From Bryobacter aggregatus MPL3 (GTDB lineage: Bacteria; Acidobacteriota; Terriglobia; Bryobacterales; Bryobacteraceae), in assembly GCF_000702445.1 (NCBI RefSeq), contig NZ_JNIF01000002.1, positions 1-48,121 on the forward strand: a DNA stretch of 48,121 nt, read 5' to 3'. This document shows positions 25,098 to 33,062 of the stretch, one piece after another. The first letter of the stretch is position 1. Every line of letters starts with the position of its first letter. The position numbers and the translations under genes were made by a program. The notes under the pieces were generated by a model that saw nothing but the letters and a program-made list of their open reading frames with translations, was not told where the DNA came from and did not search any database.

Positions 25098-26960
25098 ATG
25101 TGTGGGATTGTCGGCTACTTAACATCGCAGGAAAACGCAGACTCTGTTCTCAACCCGATGTTGGCCGCCATTGCCCGGCGGGGTCCTGATTCGGAAGGCC
25201 GCGCCTCCTGGCCGGGGGTGCATCTCGGCCATCGCCGCCTCGCCATTCTCGACCTCAGTCCTGCCGGCCATCAGCCGATGCTCAGCGAAGACGGGCAAGT
25301 GGGATTGGTCTTCAACGGCTGTATCTATAACTTCCTCGAACTCCGCGCCGAGCTCGAATCTCGCGGCCATCGCTTCCATTCGCAGTGCGATACCGAAGTC
25401 CTGCTGCGCGGCTATCTCGAATGGGGCGCCGAAGCTCTCGCGCCGCGCCTGCACGGCATGTACGCTTTTGCGATCTGGGACCAGCGTAGCCGCCGTCTGT
25501 ATCTGGTGCGCGATCGCATGGGCGTCAAGCCGCTGCTCTTTGCCAGGCGAGGACGGGACTTTGCTTTCGGCTCGACCCTGGGCGCCCTGCGCGCTGCTGG
25601 ATTTGGGAATCAGATCGATCCGGTGGCGGTGCTCGAATACCTTGAATACGGCTACATCACCGACAAGCGTTCGATTTATGAGGGGATCGAGAAGCTGCTC
25701 CCCGGTCATCTGCTCGAGTGGCACGAAGGAAGGATCACCCAGAAGCGCTACTGGAGCCTGCCGGAGACACAAGAGAACAGCAAGATCAGCTTCGAGGAAG
25801 CGGTGGAGGAAACCGAAAGACTGCTGGTGGAATCGGTGCGCCTGCGTCTGCAGGCCGATGTTCCCATCGCGGCGCTGTTGAGCGGCGGCATGGATTCGGC
25901 GCTGGTCTGCTGGGCCATGAAAAAGCTGAATGCGAATGTCACCGCCTTTACGGTGGGCTCGCCCGGAAGCCTCGAAGACGAAAGCGCAGACGCCCGCTTT
26001 ACGGCGCAGACCCTCGGCATTCCCCACGAACTGGTGACTCTATCGGGCCGCGACCGCCTTGATCTTGAGACCTATCTCGACGCCTTTCATGAGCCTTTCA
26101 GTTGCCAGTCGGCCTTCGGCATCCTCAGCGTTTCCCGCGCCATCAAGCCGCACGGCACCGTGCTGCTGACCGGAGACGGGGCCGACGATGTCTATCTCGG
26201 CTACCCGCATTTTCTGAACGCCTGGCGCGCCCAGAATGCGGCGCAGATGCTGCCTGCCTTTGCCACATCGGCCTGGAAGGGCCTGCGGCAGGCGGTGCCA
26301 GCCACTCCGTTGCTGGAGCGCGGAGTGAGCTTTCTCGATTACGCAACCGGCGGCCTGGGCCCCTACGTCCGGCGTCGCAACGGCTTGTCCTATCTGACCG
26401 ACAATCAGATTCTCGGGCCCCAACTGCGCCACCAGGAAACACCTTGGCGGAATATCCCAGCCTCTGCTGAGGCGGCTCGCCACCTATTCCGCGACGCCTT
26501 CCAATACCACTGGGACACGCACTTCACCGCCGAATTCATGCCGAAGGTGGATGGCGGCACCATGCACTATGCGCTCGAGGCGCGGGCCCCTTTCCTCGAC
26601 CAGAAGCTCTGGGAATTTGCCGCCGCCCTGCCGGTTGGCTTGCGTCTCCAGAACGGGCAACTGAAGGCGATCCTGCGGGCGATTGTCGATCGTCGCATCT
26701 CGCCTGAAATCGGGGCCCGGCCCAAGCGCGGCTTCGATGTTCCGATCTCCACCTGGATGGCTCGCGAGATGAAGCAGTTGTGGGAGCCCTTGCGCGGCGA
26801 CAGCCAAGTGGCGGCCCGTGGCTGGGTGGATCAGGAAGCGCTGCGCCAGACCATCGACCAGGCTCTCCAACGCGAACGCATCGCGCCTTCGCTGTGGAAT
26901 CTCTTCATGCTGGAGCACTGGCTCTTACGCCACAAGGCTGCGCTCCCTGCGCTCAGCTAG
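25098..26960 (+). CDS. asnB: Glutamine-hydrolysing asparagine synthetase-like amidotransferase
   Basis: A 620-aa class II amidotransferase. Cys2 of MCGIVGYL is the glutaminase nucleophile, supported by RGPDSEG and GHRRLAILD. The synthetase half has the PP-loop LLSGGMDSAL near residues 257-266, and the ending shows RAPFLDQKLWEFA and KRGFDVPISTW. The length fits AsnB. In polysaccharide loci AsnB homologs are thought to amidate sugar acids or other carboxyl groups, which may apply here given the ATP-grasp ligase nearby. Plain asparagine synthesis is equally possible. The last eight bases overlap the convergent GT2 gene. Confidence 0.92.
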   Translation: MCGIVGYLTSQENADSVLNPMLAAIARRGPDSEGRASWPGVHLGHRRLAILDLSPAGHQPMLSEDGQVGLVFNGCIYNFLELRAELESRGHRFHSQCDTEVLLRGYLEWGAEALAPRLHGMYAFAIWDQRSRRLYLVRDRMGVKPLLFARRGRDFAFGSTLGALRAAGFGNQIDPVAVLEYLEYGYITDKRSIYEGIEKLLPGHLLEWHEGRITQKRYWSLPETQENSKISFEEAVEETERLLVESVRLRLQADVPIAALLSGGMDSALVCWAMKKLNANVTAFTVGSPGSLEDESADARFTAQTLGIPHELVTLSGRDRLDLETYLDAFHEPFSCQSAFGILSVSRAIKPHGTVLLTGDGADDVYLGYPHFLNAWRAQNAAQMLPAFATSAWKGLRQAVPATPLLERGVSFLDYATGGLGPYVRRRNGLSYLTDNQILGPQLRHQETPWRNIPASAEAARHLFRDAFQYHWDTHFTAEFMPKVDGGTMHYALEARAPFLDQKLWEFAAALPVGLRLQNGQLKAILRAIVDRRISPEIGARPKRGFDVPISTWMAREMKQLWEPLRGDSQVAARGWVDQEALRQTIDQALQRERIAPSLWNLFMLEHWLLRHKAALPALS

Positions 26961-28119
26961 CGCGGCGCTCTCGATCAACTTGCGTCGTCAGCCACATCCG
27001 TTGCGGGTCCACAAAGAAGACTTTCAGACTGAGGATCGCCGCGAAGTTCATCACCAGGAAGGTCCGCGCCCAGGACGAGTAACGGCGTAGGGCGGACTTC
27101 TCTCCGAGCAGCGGAAAGACAGCGGCTAACAGGAGCAACGCCGCTTCGTTCCAGAGCAGAAAGGTCTTGGGCCAGCCGGCCGGCAAGAGCAGCGTTGTGA
27201 TCGCGATCCCGAGCAGGCACCAGGGCAGCAGCAGGCGTCCGAACTTGTGCGAAACAAAATGCAGCCACATCGGATGGGGTAGAAACAGCAAGCGTGGATG
27301 CCGCGCAAACACTTGCCACATACCGCCGAGAGTCCGCATGCGACGGCTCCATTCGGTACCCTGCGCCGTCGGAAAGTCGTAGGCCAGGCTGGTGGGATCA
27401 AAGAGAATCCGGTAGCCGGCCAGATAAGCCTGCAGCGGCAATTCTGCATCATCGATCAGAGTATGCGGCGGCAGAGCTTTCGTCAGCGAGCGGCGCATCG
27501 CATAGAGGCAACCCGTCGTATTGAATAGCGAGTACTGTGCCGATTGCTTGCTGCGCGCCCACAATTCATAGCGCCAATACAGATCCATTGCCGCCTGCTC
27601 GCCCTCAACGCCGCCCAGTGGTGTGATGCGCAGCTCGCCGGTGACGGCGCCCACTTTGGAGTCTGCAAAATTAGCGACCAATTGGCGCAGGGCCTGCGGG
27701 TGCAGCTTCTGGCGGACATCCGTAAAGAAGAAGATGTCGCCGGTTGCGCGGTTCATGCCGTAATTGAGAGCGGCCGCCTTACCGCCTCGCGGCAGGCTGT
27801 GCAAGATCACGCCGCGGTCGGCATAGCGCAGGGCGATCGCTTCGGTCTGGTCGCTGGAGGCGTCCGAAAGGACATGAATCTCCAGCTTGTCCGGTGGATA
27901 GTCGAGAGCAAGCAGACTATTCAGCTTCTCTTCGAGAAAGTCCGCGCCATTATGCACGGCCATCAGGACACTCACCGAGGGGAGATAAGACAGATCCTTC
28001 GCCACAGCAAGGCGAGGGAAGGGCCACTTCCACAACAACAGCGGATAGCCCACCATCAGGTAGAAAGCAAGGGCGAAAAAGAACAACAACAAAGCCCAGG
28101 CCCAGCACGGAGAGATCAT
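26953..28119 (-). CDS. Membrane GT2-family glycosyltransferase
   Basis: A 388-aa family 2 transferase with an N-terminal membrane helix (residues 5-27), a cytoplasmic GT-A domain and three or so C-terminal helices, the layout of cellulose-synthase/hyaluronan-synthase-like enzymes. Motifs are VSVLMAVHNGADFLEEKL, HVLSDASSDQT, the DxD-like FFFTDVRQ, the acceptor-site DDAELPLQAYL, and RRMRTLGGMWQ in place of QxxRW. It would polymerise or add sugars at the membrane. A small membrane ORF lies 36 bp upstream on the same strand. Confidence 0.87.
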   Translation of the reverse strand: MISPCWAWALLLFFFALAFYLMVGYPLLLWKWPFPRLAVAKDLSYLPSVSVLMAVHNGADFLEEKLNSLLALDYPPDKLEIHVLSDASSDQTEAIALRYADRGVILHSLPRGGKAAALNYGMNRATGDIFFFTDVRQKLHPQALRQLVANFADSKVGAVTGELRITPLGGVEGEQAAMDLYWRYELWARSKQSAQYSLFNTTGCLYAMRRSLTKALPPHTLIDDAELPLQAYLAGYRILFDPTSLAYDFPTAQGTEWSRRMRTLGGMWQVFARHPRLLFLPHPMWLHFVSHKFGRLLLPWCLLGIAITTLLLPAGWPKTFLLWNEAALLLLAAVFPLLGEKSALRRYSSWARTFLVMNFAAILSLKVFFVDPQRMWLTTQVDRERRAS

Positions 28120-28155
28120 GCAGGCGAGCTAGCCACGCGGAAGATCATCTCTCAA

Positions 28156-28371
28156 TCATATAAGCTCGCTCTCCGCTTTTCGGGCTTCCACCGGATCGGA
28201 AGAGGAAGGAGAAGCGTCACCCCACTTGTCCAACACCTGGGACAACTGCGACAAATCGCCGCTTAATGAAGGAGGAGCTGCAGGCGCAAGCGGTTCTGTG
28301 GGCAAAAATTTTCTGTCGCCCACAATCTGCCGCAGAAGGATCACCGAAGCTAAAAACAAAAGGAACACCAC
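28156..28371 (-). CDS. Possible small single-pass membrane protein
   Basis: A 71-aa reading frame starting at GTG, with AGGAG seven bases upstream. Residues 2-17 form one hydrophobic helix (VFLLFLASVILLRQIV), followed by a Pro/Ser-rich acidic tail. The same frame stays open far into the opposite strand of the FkbH-like gene, which weakens the case. It lies directly upstream of the membrane GT2 and could be a small partner. I do not recognise it. Confidence 0.35.
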   Translation of the reverse strand: MVFLLFLASVILLRQIVGDRKFLPTEPLAPAAPPSLSGDLSQLSQVLDKWGDASPSSSDPVEARKAESELI

Positions 28372-28476
28372 CGACCATCTCCTGCTGTTTCTTATCGGTG
28401 CCAGGACAGCGGCGAATAGCGCTTTCCTGGAAGGCCTGTGGGAAAATAAAGCCCTAAGGAAAGCTTCTCCCGTCCT

Positions 28477-30177
28477 GTGACTCTCAATCAGGCCCTTACG
28501 GTCATCAACTCCAGAAAAGGCCAAGGTCCCAAGAAGATTCACTTTCTGGCTTGCGGCTTTGAACCGCTCCACCTCTCGAATCTGCTGCGCGCTCATCTCT
28601 TCGAACGCCTGTCCGGCACCGATGTCGAACTGCGACACGGAGTCTATGGTGACCTGCGGGGCAATCTCGATCTGGCTACCCAATCGGAAGCCATCGCCGC
28701 TGCCGCTGTCCTCGAATGGAGTGATCTCGACCCGCGTCTCGGCCTGCGTGCCAGCGGTGGCTGGTCTGCTGCCGCAAAGGCTGATATTCTCGCTTCCCTC
28801 CCGGCCCGCATAGCCCAGCTCGAAGCCGCACTCACCCCGCTCGGAGCCCGTATGCCGGTCGCCATCGCGCCGCCGTCGCTGCCCCTGCCACCACTTGGCA
28901 ATACGATCGATACCCAGAACAGCGGCTTTGAACTGGAACTCGAAGCACAGCTCGCCACCTTTCTTGCTCGCCTGGCTCAGATTCCTGGTCTGCGCATCGC
29001 CCGCTGCACCAGCAGTGAGCCGCGCCTCGATGCGCGCATGGAGCTGATGGCCGGCTTCCCCTATAAGCTGTCCTTTGCCTCGGCTCTTGCCGCGACCCTC
29101 GCTCAGGTGCTCTGGCAGACTCCACCGAAGAAGGGCCTCATCACCGATCTTGACCATACCCTCTGGGCCGGCATCGTCGGCGAAGTGGGCGCCGACGGCG
29201 TAAGCTGGCAGCAGGATAGCCATACCCAACTGCACGGTTTGTACCAGCAGATGCTGGGTCATTTGGCGAGCATGGGCGTGCTGCTCGCGGTCGCCTCAAA
29301 GAATGAGCAGAGTACTGCGGAGGCAGCTCTTGCCCGTCCCGACCTCTTTCTCGATGCGAGATCGCTATACCCGGTGATCGCCAACTGGGGGCCGAAGTCG
29401 GCCTCGATCGCCAAGATCCTCAAGACCTGGAATATCGCTCCCGATGCTGTCGTCTTTCTCGATGACAGCCCGATGGAGCTCGAAGAAGTGCAGCAGGCTT
29501 TTCCGGAAATCACTTGCCTGCCCTTCCCGGCCAAGGATCCTGACAAGGTGCTGCGTCTTCTCTCCGAGCTGCGCAATCATTTTGGCAAACCGCTCTTGCT
29601 CGAAGAAGATCTGTTGCGCCAGAACAGCATCCGGGCTGCGGCTCAACTCCAGAATCTGGGCGATGCGGCCCACGCTCCCGAATTCTTAAGTTCGCTCCAA
29701 GGCACCGTGAGTTTTGATTGGCGCCGCGACCCGGGCGGCGGTCGCGCTCTCGAGCTGATCAACAAAACCAATCAGTTCAATCTGAACGGCAAGCGGATCT
29801 CAGAAGGCGAATGGCAGCGCTACATGGAAGAGGAGAGTACAGTCTGTACGGTTGTCTCTTATCAGGACAAGTTCGGCTCACTCGGCCGGGTTGCGGTGCT
29901 GCTCGGTTCTCGCAATGGAGAAGAGCTTCGCGTTTCGCACTGGGTGATGAGTTGCCGCGCCTTCTCCCGCAAGATCGAACACCACACGTTGCAAGGGCTC
30001 TTTGCGCAAAGCGGCATCGAGCGCATTGCCTTTGATCTCGAAGTGACGCCGCGCAATCAGCCATTGCTGGAAACGCTCGCCCCGCTGGGGCTCAGTGCCA
30101 ACCAAGTCACGCTCACCCGCAACGACTTCCTCGCCCGCTGCGGTGCCCTGCCGCATCAGAATAGTTTAGGCGACTGA
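28477..30177 (+). CDS. FkbH-like glyceryl-ACP synthase
   Basis: A 566-aa protein of the FkbH/HAD-IIIC family. Known members take 1,3-bisphosphoglycerate, dephosphorylate it and load the glyceryl group on the phosphopantetheine arm of a carrier protein. The N-terminal SGNH-like part spans about residues 1-215. The HAD core shows GLITDLDHTLWAGIVGEVG near 218-236 (DxDxT-type nucleophile), AVASKNEQ and VVFLDDSPMELEEV. The C-terminal part has GNAT-like features (NKTNQFNLNGKR). It starts at GTG with no obvious ribosome site. The acyl carrier protein 1.4 kb downstream is the obvious partner. Confidence 0.87.
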   Translation: MTLNQALTVINSRKGQGPKKIHFLACGFEPLHLSNLLRAHLFERLSGTDVELRHGVYGDLRGNLDLATQSEAIAAAAVLEWSDLDPRLGLRASGGWSAAAKADILASLPARIAQLEAALTPLGARMPVAIAPPSLPLPPLGNTIDTQNSGFELELEAQLATFLARLAQIPGLRIARCTSSEPRLDARMELMAGFPYKLSFASALAATLAQVLWQTPPKKGLITDLDHTLWAGIVGEVGADGVSWQQDSHTQLHGLYQQMLGHLASMGVLLAVASKNEQSTAEAALARPDLFLDARSLYPVIANWGPKSASIAKILKTWNIAPDAVVFLDDSPMELEEVQQAFPEITCLPFPAKDPDKVLRLLSELRNHFGKPLLLEEDLLRQNSIRAAAQLQNLGDAAHAPEFLSSLQGTVSFDWRRDPGGGRALELINKTNQFNLNGKRISEGEWQRYMEEESTVCTVVSYQDKFGSLGRVAVLLGSRNGEELRVSHWVMSCRAFSRKIEHHTLQGLFAQSGIERIAFDLEVTPRNQPLLETLAPLGLSANQVTLTRNDFLARCGALPHQNSLGD

Positions 30178-31083
30178 GACAAAGGCCGCGTACATCAGCG
30201 GCAGCTTCAGCTTCATCGCCACGGCATCCGGCACATCGATCGCAAAGCGCGTGCTCTCTTTCTCGATGCGGAAGCCGCATTCCTCAAGCATCTGGCGAAT
30301 CTCGTCCGCATTGTGGAAGAGGTAGATGTGATCGGGCATCGGCGCATTGGCTGGCGTCGTGATGTAAGCCTTGCCGCCAGGCCGCAGCAAGAGCCGCAGC
30401 TTGTTCAGCAACCGCTTTGGCTCCTCGACATGCTCGAGCACCTCCCCCATCGTGATGAAGTCAAAGGCAGGAACGTCGGAGAAATCGAAGATATCCATCA
30501 GGTGGAAGTCGATTTCGTCGCTGGCCGCAAAGCTCTGGGCCATCGCCATCGAGGTCTCGCTGATATCCACCACCTCGATGGAGGCATGGCTGCCGATGCT
30601 GCGCTGCGCCTCGCACAGATACAGCGCATGGCCGCCGCCGACCTCCAGATAGGCGCTGGCATGAGCGGCGTATGCGGGCAGATGGTCGGAAAAGAAGGCA
30701 AAGCGCTGGTACTGATCGGGCCAGAGGAACTGCGCAAAGACGAGGCCATGCATGTGATGGCGCATCAGTTCCGGATTGGAGTAAAAGCTCTGGTTCACCG
30801 CATCGAATGAGGTGTTCGGATAGCGGCCGGTCGCCAGAAACTTCTTCCGCTCGCCTTCGACAATGTGCTGTAAGCGGATGAAGCTCTCTACCCCTTCTGC
30901 GAAACTAAGCCCCTGGCTATCGAGAAAGCGGGCATAACGAGACAGGAAGGCCTCACCCCGGCGCCGATACAGCTCGTCTTGCTTCTCAACAAAGGCTTTC
31001 GCTCGCAGGCCCATCTTCGGCTCCCGCTGTTCGAGAATTTCAAGAGTTTTCGGAAGGAAGGTCGATGAAGGAGCAAGCTGCAT
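30166..31083 (-). CDS. SAM-dependent methyltransferase
   Basis: A 305-aa class I methyltransferase. The SAM-binding strand is AYLEVGGGHALYLCEAQ near residue 143, DFITMGEVLEHVEEPKRLL is motif III, and LLRPGGKAYITTPANAPMPDH is the post-motif. The N-terminal 120 residues are helical and may hold the substrate-binding part. An open frame extends 27 codons upstream, but it crosses the promoter palindrome, so the ATG at 31083 is chosen. The C-terminus overlaps the convergent FkbH-like gene by 12 bases. The target is unknown, probably a sugar or the glyceryl unit. Confidence 0.82.
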   Translation of the reverse strand: MQLAPSSTFLPKTLEILEQREPKMGLRAKAFVEKQDELYRRRGEAFLSRYARFLDSQGLSFAEGVESFIRLQHIVEGERKKFLATGRYPNTSFDAVNQSFYSNPELMRHHMHGLVFAQFLWPDQYQRFAFFSDHLPAYAAHASAYLEVGGGHALYLCEAQRSIGSHASIEVVDISETSMAMAQSFAASDEIDFHLMDIFDFSDVPAFDFITMGEVLEHVEEPKRLLNKLRLLLRPGGKAYITTPANAPMPDHIYLFHNADEIRQMLEECGFRIEKESTRFAIDVPDAVAMKLKLPLMYAAFVSVA

Positions 31084-31096
31084 GGGGATAAAAAAC

Positions 31097-31114
31097 AGAT
31101 TCCCTAGGGAATCT
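31097..31114. promoter_or_regulatory. Perfect 18-bp palindrome in a divergent promoter
   Basis: AGATTCCCT and its exact complement, without a spacer, in the 46-bp gap between the methyltransferase and the VOC gene. GATAAT at 31118-31123, just before the ATG at 31130, may be a -10 box giving a very short leader. The palindrome would then sit in or near the -35 region, fit for a dimeric regulator. Confidence 0.6.
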
Positions 31115-31129
31115 CTCGATAATACAACT

Positions 31130-31552
31130 ATGGGAAGTGACAACGCCGTCGTGCTGCACCACATCGGCTACGCCGTCAAAAGTATTGAAACCGAAGCACC
31201 CCGATTTGCCAAACTGCTGGATGCCACCTGGGATGGGGTTATTTATCACGACCCGCTCCAACAGGCTCGCGTCACTTTCCTCAGCGCCAACCAGGCTCTC
31301 GCCGGTACGCCGAAGTTTGAGCTGGTGGAAGGCGACGGCGAAGATACTCCGCTCAGCCGCTTTGTCGCCAAGGGCGGCGGATTGCATCATATCTGCTACC
31401 AGGTGGATGATCTCGCCGCACACGTGACCGAGATGAAAGCGAATGGGGCGCTACTGATCAAAGCCGCGCAACCGGCCATTGCATTTGCCGGAAAACCGGT
31501 GGTCTGGATGTTCGCCCGGCCCCAGTTGCTGCTCGAATACATCGAGAGCTAG
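31130..31552 (+). CDS. VOC protein, methylmalonyl-CoA epimerase-like
   Basis: A 140-aa glyoxalase-fold protein. VVLHHIGYAVKSIE at the N-terminus and GGGLHHICYQVDDLAAHV near residue 82 supply the two histidines of this fold, and the final LLLEYIES has the conserved glutamate. This pattern is closest to methylmalonyl-CoA epimerases and to VOC proteins that accompany FkbH/ACP genes. It may act on a carrier-bound acyl group. An ATG at 31082 is in frame but precedes the palindrome, so 31130 is preferred. It is followed 45 bp later by the carrier protein. Confidence 0.8.
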   Translation: MGSDNAVVLHHIGYAVKSIETEAPRFAKLLDATWDGVIYHDPLQQARVTFLSANQALAGTPKFELVEGDGEDTPLSRFVAKGGGLHHICYQVDDLAAHVTEMKANGALLIKAAQPAIAFAGKPVVWMFARPQLLLEYIES

Positions 31553-31597
31553 CACCGTGGAAACAGCGATTTTGTGCTTCATACTAGAGGGAAAACA

Positions 31598-31834
31598 ATG
31601 AACGATCTCAAGCCACGTCTCGCGACCTGTTTCACCAATATCTTTCCCGATCTCAAGCCGGAAGAGATCCCGCAGGCCAGCGCCAATACCCTCGCCACCT
31701 GGGATTCTGTCGCTCAAGTGACCTTGCTTGCCTCGATCGCCGAAGAGTTTGGCATCGAACTCGAAATGGCTGATTTCGATGAGCTGGTTTCCTATCCGCT
31801 GATTCTCGAGTACCTCGAACAGCGCGTGCAGTAA
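31598..31834 (+). CDS. Acyl carrier protein
   Basis: A 78-aa carrier protein. The phosphopantetheine attachment serine lies in TWDSVAQVTLL near residue 37 (the DS motif), followed by the acidic recognition helix EEFGIELEMADFDELVSY. GAGG precedes the ATG by seven bases; a start eight codons upstream has no ribosome site. Size and charge fit a stand-alone ACP. It sits between the VOC and GNAT genes, which suggests that it carries the glyceryl group made by the FkbH-like protein rather than taking part in fatty acid synthesis. Confidence 0.88.
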   Translation: MNDLKPRLATCFTNIFPDLKPEEIPQASANTLATWDSVAQVTLLASIAEEFGIELEMADFDELVSYPLILEYLEQRVQ

Positions 31835-31891
31835 GACGCTTCTCCGCAAACCGTCACAGGATCCACGCAGCAGAAGGGAACATTCGAATTT

Positions 31892-32992
31892 ATGGCGGAG
31901 ATGAGAGAATTTCGCCCCGAGGACAGCGCAGAAGTAGCATCGCTGTACTTGAAGGTGATGCGTGGCAGGCCTGCTTCCACCAACTCAAAACTAGCCTCTT
32001 ACTTTGAGCATATTTTCCTGGAGAACCCGTGGCGAGGCAACGGAATTGAATCTCTTGTTTACATCGAAAATACTCGAATCGTCGGATTCCTAGCTGCGAT
32101 GAGCAGACCCATGATCTTTAATGGCCGCGAGATCACCGTTTGCGTCGGGTCGCAATTTTTCATTGATCGCGAAGCTCACCGTGGCATGGGCGCTTTTGCT
32201 CTCTTGCGAAAACTATTCTCGGGCCCGCAGGATCTCACGCTGACTGATGGTGCCGCCGAGGCTTCCGCCAAGGTCTGGGAACCTGCCGGAGGAGATATTG
32301 CACGCCTTTATGCCTTCAACTGGATTCGAGCCCTAAAGCCCTTCGCTACCATTCAGGAACACAGCATTCGCCGCAAGTCGGGGACATCTTGGGACGCTCT
32401 CAATGGGGTCATCGGATTTTTCGGCAGCGCCGTTGACGTGCTGGCCCAGCGCGCTTTCCCTGGTGGCTTTTCCCCAAGCAGTCCTTTTCAAACTCTCGAT
32501 GTCGATGCAAACGGCTTATTCGACACCATCACAGAAATCGGCTGGAAAGAGAAGCTCAAGCCAAAGTATGAGCGCGAGTCTTTCACCTGGCTGCTCCAGG
32601 AAGCTGCCGCAGCGCCCTCGGGGGAACTGCGGAAAAAAGTAGTCTACGATCAGACGGGAAAAGCCTGCGGATGGTTTGTCTACTATCTGAATCCAGGCGG
32701 TGTCTGCTCGGTTCTTCAGATTTATTCCAGGCGTACCGACCAGTTTCGCGGAGTACTCCGCGCTCTGTTTGCAGATGCAGCCCAAGGCGGTGGCGCCTGT
32801 GTCAAAGGCCAGAGCCAACCCAAGCAACTGGTCGATCTGACCGAAGAACATTGCCTCTTTCGCCAGCCTAACTCGTCGGTGCTGGTTCAAAGCCGCGATA
32901 CGGCCATCACCGCAGCCATCCATCGCGGTGATGCAGCGCTGTCCCGTCTGGACGGAGAATGCTGGCTTCGCTTTGCGCCTGAAAAGTGGTGA
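31892..32992 (+). CDS. GNAT-fold acyltransferase
   Basis: A 366-aa protein with an N-terminal GNAT domain: MREFRPEDSAEVASLYLKVM, a central strand ENTRIVGFLAAMS, and a motif-A-like IDREAHRGMGAFALLRKLF near residues 94-112. The C-terminal half (about 200-366) is unassigned and may be a second GNAT-like fold (KACGWFVYYLNPGGVCSVLQ). It lies 57 bp after the carrier protein on the same strand. The proposed role is transfer of the carrier-bound acyl (glyceryl) group to an amino sugar or to another acceptor; acetyl-CoA as donor is the alternative. Confidence 0.75.
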   Translation: MAEMREFRPEDSAEVASLYLKVMRGRPASTNSKLASYFEHIFLENPWRGNGIESLVYIENTRIVGFLAAMSRPMIFNGREITVCVGSQFFIDREAHRGMGAFALLRKLFSGPQDLTLTDGAAEASAKVWEPAGGDIARLYAFNWIRALKPFATIQEHSIRRKSGTSWDALNGVIGFFGSAVDVLAQRAFPGGFSPSSPFQTLDVDANGLFDTITEIGWKEKLKPKYERESFTWLLQEAAAAPSGELRKKVVYDQTGKACGWFVYYLNPGGVCSVLQIYSRRTDQFRGVLRALFADAAQGGGACVKGQSQPKQLVDLTEEHCLFRQPNSSVLVQSRDTAITAAIHRGDAALSRLDGECWLRFAPEKW

Positions 32993-33062
32993 AGCGAAGA
33001 TCGGTCTCTTCTCTCCCCACCCAAGCTACAAAAAATAGACAAGACCAGTACTCTGAGTAGAT

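Noticed and set aside
28372-29262. Upstream extension of the small membrane ORF
   Set aside because: Antisense to the conserved FkbH-like coding region; only the last 71 codons have a membrane helix and a ribosome site.
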